Assembly (NCBI GenBank): GCA_036939975.1
Contig: JALLPB010000471.1
Location: 1 to 15,436 of the forward strand
DNA: 15,436 nucleotides
Origin: Cyclostephanos tholiformis
Taxonomy: Eukaryota; Bacillariophyta; Thalassiosirophyceae; Thalassiosirales; Thalassiosiraceae
Direction: 5' to 3'
Each line of letters opens with the position of its first letter. Position 1 is the first letter of the stretch. Of this stretch, positions 9,510 to 15,436 are shown in pieces. Under the pieces are notes generated by a model that was not told the origin of the DNA, searched no databases, and worked only from the letters and a program-made list of their open reading frames with translations. The position numbers and the translations under genes were made by a program.

Positions 9510-11180
9510 TCAAAAGTGTTGGAAGAAGTCCTGAAGCAATTGTTGCTCATGTATACCATCGCCGCCGCCTTCTTCCGGTTTAGTGAGTCTCCGTTCTGGC
9601 GCGGCATTGGACCCTTCGCTAGATGCTTTTGCTAATGCGCCGGACATGACGCCAATGTTCGACTGTTCAGACGAATTATGCCCATCTTTAGCGCTCGTTC
9701 CTGCGGCATGCGGCGGTGGCTCTGAAGGGCATGATGAATCAGCAGGATCACCCTGAAGACTTTCCAGAGGTCGCTTTACCCCAGTTATTGCAGAAGGCTT
9801 TCTTTCGTCGTCAGGATCGGCATCACTGGTGGCGGAACTGTCGGGTTGTGCCCCCGGAGACTGGTAGTACTGACCCTGCTCATCTACTGGTGGCGGTCGA
9901 CCCTGAGCGGCCGTTTTTTGTCGTCCTGGACTCCCAGTAGTGTACGCTGTGGGTGTCACAGGACCCCCAGGATAGTACTGACCATACATGGAAGGGTGAG
10001 GATATTGTTCATACCCCTGCGGCACCATCATTTGTGGATAGGGGTAATATCCATAGGCCGCAGGGTTAGGCGGATATAGACCAGGTGGCATTTGGTAAAA
10101 TCCCTGTTGTGGCGGTTGGGGAGGATACGGCTGCTGCCCAGCATAACTCGAAGCCGGAGATGGAAGCTGAGGGTAGGGCGCTGGGTAATATCCATATGGA
10201 TAACCACCGGGTTGGTTTGGCGGAAAAGTAAATCTGCTCTGTTGGCTGGGACGCTGTGAGTGTGGCGACAGAGCCGCGGGGGTTAGTTCTTCTTGCAGTG
10301 CAGTAGTTGGGGCCGCAGGAAGAGGATATTTCCGACTAATTTCATAAAAGTCGGGCTCGCCTGCTTTATCTGGCAATCTCTTCCCCGGATTGACTAGGCG
10401 TTGCATCAATTTCGTAAGCTCAGGTCGTCCCCGCAGGAAGCACTCATGGTAGTACGATTTGCAGTCCTGGAAAAAAAAGAAAATGATCTGAGGGAAACAT
10501 CGATGAACGAAAAAATAGTTGCGAGCCGACATGCTGGGCACTCACTGGTCCTGGATTCAATAGGCGCTGGAGGGGAGCGGGGGTTTCGAAGAATTGATTT
10601 GAGTGAAAATAGAGTGCAAAAATGACGAGCAGTGTTCATGATTGCCTACCTTGAAACCCCATCCATTCACTGATCTATTAAAACTTTCAAACTTAGCGTG
10701 TGCAAAATGCTTCGGGCAAATAACTGTTGACAGAAGGTGCTTATCCTGTGAAGTTATCATGACGTTTTATTAGTACATTTGGGCAACAAAGGAGGAATGA
10801 TGATGAAATTGAGCCCGAGACTACGATTCTTGCTTACCACGATTTTCCAGCTCCTCCCGTGGGCCTGTTATTGAGCAGTGTCAACATAATATCATGTTTC
10901 ATAAATGGGGGATAAAAAATAAAAACGAATGAGACTGCGACGTGCGTTAACTCACCTGCCAACAAACGATGTGCTGATAATTTGGATTGCTAACTATCGC
11001 GTGGAGCTTTGCGGGGAAGTTGGGTTGCAACCTTGATTGCTTTTTGTCGTCCGTCACCGACCCGCCTTCATCATCTGACGAGACTTCCACCTGAGAGTAG
11101 TCTCTGTAGGTGTGGTCAATAATTGACTCCTTCACCTTCGGCTTCTTTCTCTGACGGGGCGGTTCGTAATCATTGTCCAT
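9510..11180 (-). CDS. HSF: heat-shock-factor-type transcription factor, 5 exons, 441 aa
   Basis: Nuclear DNA-binding protein of the HSF family, which binds heat-shock elements (nGAAn repeats). Exons on the minus strand, all junctions phase 0: 11180-10956, 10864-10838, 10745-10650, 10566-10546, 10466-9510. The spliced DNA-binding domain (about 54-140) contains FPAKLHAIVSNPNY, HGRSWKIV, the recognition-helix region SFNRSVNGWGFK with its Arg retained, and SYYHECFLRGRPEL, in canonical HSF order. A basic RQRKKPKVK (9-17) is a likely nuclear localisation signal, followed by an acidic/Ser stretch. Residues about 205-293 are rich in Pro, Tyr, Gly and Gln. The C-terminal part is acidic and Ser-rich and may activate transcription. 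I see no heptad-repeat (HR-A/B) coiled coil after the domain, so trimerisation is not evident. Two exons are only 27 and 21 nt. Diatoms carry large HSF families, so the exact targets cannot be inferred. Confidence 0.9.
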
Positions 11181-11634
11181 TGTTCATGCAACGCGAACAC
11201 CCCGAGGCTGAATCCCCTTTAACGATCGAGAGTCGAATCGAATTGAATGATGCATCAATGCTGCCGCGAAGTCACCCCAGAGCAGGCAGTAAGTGCTTTT
11301 CTTACCATACGAGTTGATAGTTGGGCTATTATTACCATCTCAGCGTTGGATCGCTGATGATGAACTTGCCGCAACTATGTTGTCCAGCTTACAAAGGACC
11401 CCCCGACAGCTCGTTATTTTTGGTGACCGAGCACACCCCAAAATTGGCCAGCCAGCAAAGATCGGAAAAATAAAAAATCCCGATCAATATTTTTCATGTT
11501 AGCGATCATTCTACCACAATTTCTATGAAGGCATCAGTATTATATTTTTAGCGATGAGAAGGTCGTGAATTTTTGACATTTCGATGCGGGTCCGTTTTTA
11601 CAGAGAGCCAACGCGCGAAACCAACAAAAAATAA

Positions 11635-11648
11635 TGATATCGATATCA
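11635..11648. repeat. 14-bp perfect palindrome TGATATCGATATCA
   Basis: Perfect self-complementary sequence in the AT-rich interval between the HSF gene and the transposon. It could be a site for a dimeric DNA-binding protein or chance in biased sequence. No known regulator is implied. Confidence 0.5.
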
Positions 11649-11705
11649 TACGTAGAAATAAAATACGATAGAGTCTTTCCTTCCTCTCTAATGATTCACG
11701 TAAAT

Positions 11706-11721
11706 AAGTATTCGTATTTTT
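11706..11721 (+). repeat. extra copy of the transposon terminal motif AAGTATTCGTATTTTT
   Basis: Same orientation as the left terminal repeat, about 36 bp outside it, and identical over AAGTATTCGTATTTTT to the sequence in the right terminal repeat. It could be an outer terminal repeat, an end duplicated by slippage, or a relic of another copy of the family. Confidence 0.55.
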
Positions 11722-11730
11722 CGACGTACA

Positions 11731-11760
11731 GACTGTTCAACAAGTATTCGTAATTTTTTA
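11731..11760 (+). repeat. left terminal inverted repeat of the mariner-like element
   Basis: Reads GACTGTTCAACAAGTATTCG and then a T-rich tail. It pairs with the reverse complement of 14093-14121 with five mismatches and one single-base indel. Confidence 0.75.
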
Positions 11761-11980
11761 TACTAAGTTTTAACCGATTCCTACGTTGTGAATCGACTTT
11801 GCCAAAAGTTCTTTCTACTTTTTTTGTAAGAATAGAACCTGACGCACTGAAGATACCCAACGCCCGCAACAGACATCAAAACATGATATTACTAAAAAAA
11901 GAGTATAACGATGGACCGCACGATGGCCCTATCTTTGCCAATCCTCGTCCTCCAAGAACAGGACCACATCCGATGGCATT

Positions 11981-13797
11981 CTACTCTTCGGGGGCATACT
12001 GCCCATTGTCTTCTACCTGAGGATTGTGGTCGTAATCCTCATTGCCCCACTCAACTTCGGCTGTGAAGTTATTGAAAAGATCCTCCAAAACATCAAATTG
12101 ATGGAGCCGTTGTCCCATCTGGCGGAGCCCATCCAAGCTATTTTTGTCCGTTGGTGCATCTTCGCGATGGACGCTTTTGTCGTTGGCACCGTCACATTGT
12201 GATTCTGTGGCAGAGCCATCACTTGCTGGCGCATCGGATATCGGATCCAGCAAGGGACAGCTCCTTGAACTCAACAATCAACTGTTCTTGTTCGTCGGCA
12301 TTGATCAAGTCGAGGCGGGTGGCTGCAGCTGCGGCTACTGCAACGGCGACAATGCAACAATCAACAAAATTGTTGAGACTGCGGAGGTTGAATGGTGGTG
12401 AAGAAAGTATGACACGAGGACACGAGAGCTTACGATTTGCTTCCTCGGTGGCGACAAAAGCGGTGATAGCGGCTTCGTCGATGTCGGGGCCGGCGATGAT
12501 TGCTTGGCACGGGAGACGCATCGGTAAGTGTTTGTTTCTTCCAAGAGCACGAGTTATTCGCATCTTCCCGATTTGAGGCAGTTTATATTGATTGCCTCCA
12601 TCAGAAAGGAGGATGGAATTCATGATGATCTGCGCCGTCGACCAGACATGCCTGCAGACGTCAAGAGGCAGTTTGGCGTATGCCTCCTCAACGTTTGCAA
12701 TTAGATTGTTGAGATTCTCCGCCCGTTTTTGATACTGCAATGACTGAATTGCACGAAAAAAGGCGAGATCCAGAGTATTCGTGTCGGGCGAGTTCGCCGG
12801 CTGGGTGACAAAGTCGATGTCCCAACCAGCTTTGTCTCACAGCTGGGCAAGATGCTGGGTGAGTCGTTCACCTAACCTCCCTGGCTGGGGATGCACCGGT
12901 GCATTGTCTAGTTGGATGCGGACGACTCGTTCCTCCCATGCCGGCCATTTTTCCACTATTGCAGGAAGTAAATTAGTAATACATTTCCACCCAGTTCTAT
13001 TTATTCACATTAACCGTACAAGTCTCCAGAGTCCCGGAAGGTTGATTGCGTGAACTCCTTACTGCTGGGACCTGTTCAACAAAGAACCTGGTACCAGTTT
13101 TCCCGTTCCACCAGTCCCCTGTGACAGGATTGGGATAATGATGTGCCAATGCACTAAGGCACATTGCCTTTGGAATGTGACTCTTGTGTTGGCAAATGCG
13201 ATGGGGAGGTTTCTCGCCAGGCACAAGAATATACTTTGTGTTCACCTGGTAGAGATAAACCACTTTTCATCGATGTCGACACAATTCATCATCATTGAAA
13301 AGCAATTGTCTTTGACATTCCCAAGACAATATGCAATACGCGCAGCCTTGTTGGGCTCGGTCAACATAGGCTTGATGTGACTTTTTGTAGTTCGAAGTAT
13401 GCCACATTTCATGGCTCGATGAAGGGTGCTTGTTGGTACACCAATTTTCTTGGATAAAGTGCAAAAGTCCTTGCGGAAATGCCGTTCAACCGACCTAACC
13501 CATGCATGTCGCTCTTCAATAGAAATGCGTTGGGGTCTTCCTGGTACCTTCTTGTACTTGAGTGACTCCTTAAGATCTTGTCTTAGGGAGTCAACAATAG
13601 CATCCTTGTGACGCTGCCAAATGTCTCCAACATATCTGGCCGAAACGCCCAATTGGCCTAACTCCTGTGCAACCTGCACATAGGCCTTCAATCTTCTCCA
13701 AAGACTCCCAGCCTTAAGGCTGACATACTTGCACAAGCAGAGAGAGACCTTGAAGCGGCTCTTCCTGCTTGCCAGAGAGTTTCTTGTGCCCCGCCAT
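11981..13797 (-). pseudogene. mariner-like transposase, broken by frameshifts and stops
   Basis: Cut-and-paste transposase of Tc1/mariner type, related to the DD39D group of plants and stramenopiles. Reading 5' to 3' on the minus strand: a probable start MAGHKKLSG at 13797; a helix-turn-helix region (ARYVGDIWQRHKD, GVPTSTLHRAMK) at 13736-13300; DEKWF with the first catalytic Asp at 13271-13269; PPHRICQHKSHIPKAM; a QLDNAP block with the second Asp at 12908-12906; NSPDTNTLDLAFFRAIQSLQ with the third Asp at 12785-12783, 40 codons later; then LPQIGK. Lesions: a frame change near 13715-13736, one just after DEKWF near 13258, a TAG at 12999-12997 with a further frame change before 12974, and a TGA at 12839-12837. 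An acidic tail (12277-11983, stop TAG at 11983-11981) is in another frame and may be the original C-terminus or unrelated. All three catalytic Asp codons survive, but no full-length product is possible. Confidence 0.85.
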
Positions 13798-14092
13798 GTT
13801 TTTCACCAATTTTGACATGCTTTGTGAGATTTTCCTGGACGAATGATACAAAAAGGGTAAACCATGTCATTGGTCTGATGGGCGCACCATTTTTTTCCAT
13901 CTATCCTATGGTACCTATGGTACTATATCCTACAGTGAAAGCGCCAAATTAGGAGGAATTAAATTGCGGCGCGATAAAGCCATTTTCAGAAATAGCCAAT
14001 AGCACCATAGGATTTAGCGCAAAATTTAGCACTTTTTATATACTTGGACCATTGGCTGAAAATTAACACAGCCCTTAACCCTGAATTTCTAC

Positions 14093-14121
14093 TAAAAAAT
14101 ACGAATACTTTTGGGACAGAG
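14093..14121 (-). repeat. right terminal inverted repeat of the mariner-like element
   Basis: On the minus strand it reads CTCTGTCCCAAAAGTATTCG and then a T run. It lies about 300 bp outside the transposase start and is followed on the plus strand by TA (14122-14123). Confidence 0.75.
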
Positions 14122-14566
14122 TAGTAACTACTTAATTTTTTTTAAATGATTCTTGCTTATCGAGGAATGACTTTAATGTCAACCCTCACATAGGAATCTT
14201 TATTTGAATGTTGTAGTCGTCATGATTAATGAAAAAATAAAAAATGAATGAAAAAATAAATAATGAATGGGGCCTCTATAGAGAGAACGTAGGAACTATT
14301 CTTTTTTGAGGGAAAAAATAAAAAATGAATGAAAAAGTAAAAATGATTGAAACAAGCTCTCATTACTTTCTTGTAGAAAAAAATTGTGCCGACGTTTGGT
14401 TGCATAATCATACTGTAGGATTAGATATATATATATAACTTTCATGATAAAAAATGCTGCCTCAATGGAGAAAATAACCAATAAGTATGCATTGGAATCC
14501 ATTCTTTCTCAGCTTTTCTCCTTGAGAAAATTATGTAACCCAGGGATTCGGGTCGACTGTGAAAAT
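14122..14566. other. AT-rich intergenic segment with a direct repeat pair
   Basis: No gene recognised. It contains a near-identical 29-bp A-rich direct repeat at 14231-14259 and 14312-14340 (one difference, spacing 81 bp; core AAATGAATGAAAAA) and an (AT)n run near 14426-14437. The minus-strand open frames here are Phe-rich translations of the A tracts and are not credible genes. Confidence 0.5.
14231..14340. repeat. pair of 29-bp A-rich direct repeats
   Basis: 14231-14259 and 14312-14340 differ at one base (A/G near the end). The intervening 52 bp is not repeated. Probably a local duplication in simple-sequence DNA. Confidence 0.6.
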
Positions 14567-14604
14567 ACGTCACTTCAGGGGGGGTCACTTTTGAGGTGTC
14601 GTCA
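14567..14604 (+). repeat. left arm of perfect 38-bp inverted repeat
   Basis: Exact reverse complement of 15382-15419, checked base by base, including the seven-G run at 14578-14584. Confidence 0.95.
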
Positions 14605-14898
14605 CGGATTTTTTTTTATTGCACATACGTCATGCATTTCCAACTTTCTTTAATCTCACGGCAATGTTTTGTTAGTAAAAAAGGCTTACTTATTGAGGCA
14701 CCAGACTTGTTTCATTTTAATTTTGTTTTTTTTCACTTTTAGTGTAGTATATATTGTATTACGTCACGGCGATGTTTTGTGTTTTGTCATACGTCACTTT
14801 ACATTATTATGTAATTGGCATACATCGCTTGTTTAATTTTAGTTCATTGAATTCTCATAATATTCACGGGTATGTTGTGTATTATTTCTCATACATCA
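14602..14898 (+). repeat. degenerate direct repeats TCACGG...CATACGTCA
   Basis: Units start at 14602, 14656, 14764 and 14874. Three have the form TCACGG, then 16-19 bases rich in T and G, then CATACGTCA or CATACATCA (ending at 14632, 14796 and 14898). The unit at 14656 has only the left part (TCACGGCAATGTTTTGT). The TACGTCA core overlaps the palindromic TGACGTCA-type half site recognised by bZIP proteins, but repeated subterminal motifs are also typical transposase-binding sites. Confidence 0.6.
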
Positions 14899-15001
14899 CC
14901 ATATGATTTTTAGTATTTAGTGCACGTCACCTCATTGATAATTTGTTTCTGGACACTGCCCCGTATCTAGTCTAATTTTGCTTCGGTGAGTGTGTTGTCG
15001 C

Positions 15002-15059
15002 TAAAAATTCGATTTTTTACCTTAGTTGCATAAAAATTCGATTTTTTACCTTAGTTGCA
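15002..15059 (+). repeat. two perfect tandem copies of a 29-bp unit
   Basis: 15002-15030 and 15031-15059 are identical (TAAAAATTCG...TTAGTTGCA). No mismatch suggests a recent duplication by replication slippage inside the putative element. Confidence 0.93.
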
Positions 15060-15381
15060 TTTTAACACGTAATCCATCTAATCTAAAGCTACCTAATCTA
15101 ATCAAATGGCAAAATCGCCAAAAATTGCTTCGTCACAAGTCATAAAGGTGATGCATCCAGAATAATTCCCAAGCAAACTCGTGAAAAAAAATACAAACTC
15201 AATAGCGATGCAGAACAACAAATAAAACTAAACAGTGACGTTCAATAATTATTTAGCAACTACGACGTGGTAAGCCACAAAGAATGCAATTATGACCCAT
15301 GTCCACAATACAACTGCACCGGCGCAGTTTAATAAAAGTTTTGCAACAATGTGTGATGCATGTACAATAAAAAACAAAGCA

Positions 15382-15419
15382 TGACGACACCTCAAAAGTG
15401 ACCCCCCCTGAAGTGACGT
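15382..15419 (-). repeat. right arm of perfect 38-bp inverted repeat
   Basis: Exact reverse complement of 14567-14604. Only 17 bases of the window remain beyond it, so the flank cannot be assessed for a target duplication. Confidence 0.95.
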
Positions 15420-15436
15420 GAATGGCCATTTTTTCC

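Larger units (their letters stand above)
11181..11730. promoter_or_regulatory. upstream region of the HSF gene
   Basis: About 550 bp between the HSF start codon and the transposon end. It should hold the HSF promoter. Structures seen: an inverted repeat GATCGG...CCGATC around an A-rich loop near 11460-11485, and a 14-bp palindrome at 11635-11648. I looked for nTTCnnGAAn heat-shock elements and found no clean array; TTCTATGAA near 11521-11529 has the wrong spacing. Confidence 0.35.
11731..14121 (-). mobile_element. degenerate mariner-like (Tc1/mariner, DD39/40D) DNA transposon
   Basis: An element of about 2.4 kb defined by imperfect terminal inverted repeats (11731-11760 and 14093-14121; about 24 of 30 aligned positions match, sharing AAGTATTCGTA and a T run) enclosing a minus-strand transposase pseudogene. 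The right repeat begins CTCTGTCCC on the minus strand, like the CTCCCTCCG-type ends of plant mariner-like elements. A TA dinucleotide adjoins the right end (14122-14123). On the left the nearest TA is two bases out (11727-11728), so the TA target duplication is probable but not clean. The element is old and not autonomous in this copy. Confidence 0.78.
14567..15419. mobile_element. putative non-autonomous element bounded by perfect 38-bp inverted repeats
   Basis: A segment of about 853 bp whose two ends are exact reverse complements over 38 bases. The repeat starts ACGTCACTTC, contains a run of seven G and ends GGTGTCGTCA. The 777-bp interior has no long reading frame. It carries several TACGTCA/CACGTCA motifs, four degenerate TCACGG units in the left half and a 29-bp tandem duplication. 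The structure fits a MITE-like or internally deleted DNA transposon. I could not identify a clean target-site duplication, and the outer boundary could lie beyond these repeats. Confidence 0.6.

Noticed and set aside
9716..10079. Plus-strand frames antisense to HSF exon 5
   Set aside because: They arise from the biased Pro/Tyr/Gly codons of the opposite strand and have no independent support.
11181..11600. Heat-shock elements controlling the HSF gene itself
   Set aside because: Autoregulation would be expected for some HSFs, but I found no properly spaced inverted nGAAn array; isolated TTC and GAA triplets are too common.
12781..13611. Plus-strand frames across the transposase region
   Set aside because: They are shadows of the minus-strand transposase, whose catalytic motifs are clear.
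14426..14437. (AT)n run as a TATA box or origin
   Set aside because: It is a simple repeat in AT-rich DNA with no gene start nearby.
14567..15419. CRISPR-like array from repeated TCACGG and ACGTCA motifs
   Set aside because: Units are degenerate, unevenly spaced and few, there are no cas genes, and the genome is eukaryotic.

Overview
The window looks like nuclear DNA of a diatom, or a close stramenopile relative. Three things point there: intron-rich genes with short introns (74-209 nt) bounded by GT...AG; a heat-shock-factor-type DNA-binding domain with the variant helix SFNRSVNGWGFK, of the kind I associate with diatom HSFs; and a degenerate DD39/40D mariner-like transposon. There are no bacterial operons, no rRNA or tRNA that I can recognise, and no CRISPR. 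The taxonomic call is inference.

Layout: 1-910 is a non-coding, degenerate tandem repeat with a period near 175 bp. 911-2719 holds nothing I can support as a gene. 2720-3622 (-) is a single-exon gene for a secretory-pathway, single-pass membrane protein whose C-terminus resembles the V-ATPase accessory protein ATP6AP2. It is head-to-head, across a 408-bp GC-rich gap with G runs, with a 14-exon ubiquitin-activating enzyme E1 gene (4031-9132, +). I rebuilt this gene exon by exon; the spliced product is 1278 aa with all E1 domains, a lineage-type insertion and an enlarged C-terminal domain. Convergent to it is a 5-exon HSF-type transcription factor gene (9510-11180, -; 441 aa). Its DNA-binding domain is split by two tiny exons of 27 and 21 nt.

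11731-14121 is a mariner-like element with imperfect terminal inverted repeats and a transposase pseudogene (minus strand) broken by frameshifts and stops. After an AT-rich stretch with direct repeats, 14567-15419 is bounded by a perfect 38-bp inverted repeat. It carries degenerate internal TCACGG...CATACGTCA repeats and a 29-bp tandem duplication, and it looks like a non-autonomous mobile element.

The three intact genes serve general cell physiology: proton pump and endomembrane acidification, ubiquitin conjugation, and stress transcription. E1 and HSF both touch proteostasis, but nothing in the sequence shows that their adjacency is functional. I see no clear novel multi-gene system. The least-explained parts are the 38-bp inverted-repeat element and the lineage-type insertions in E1.
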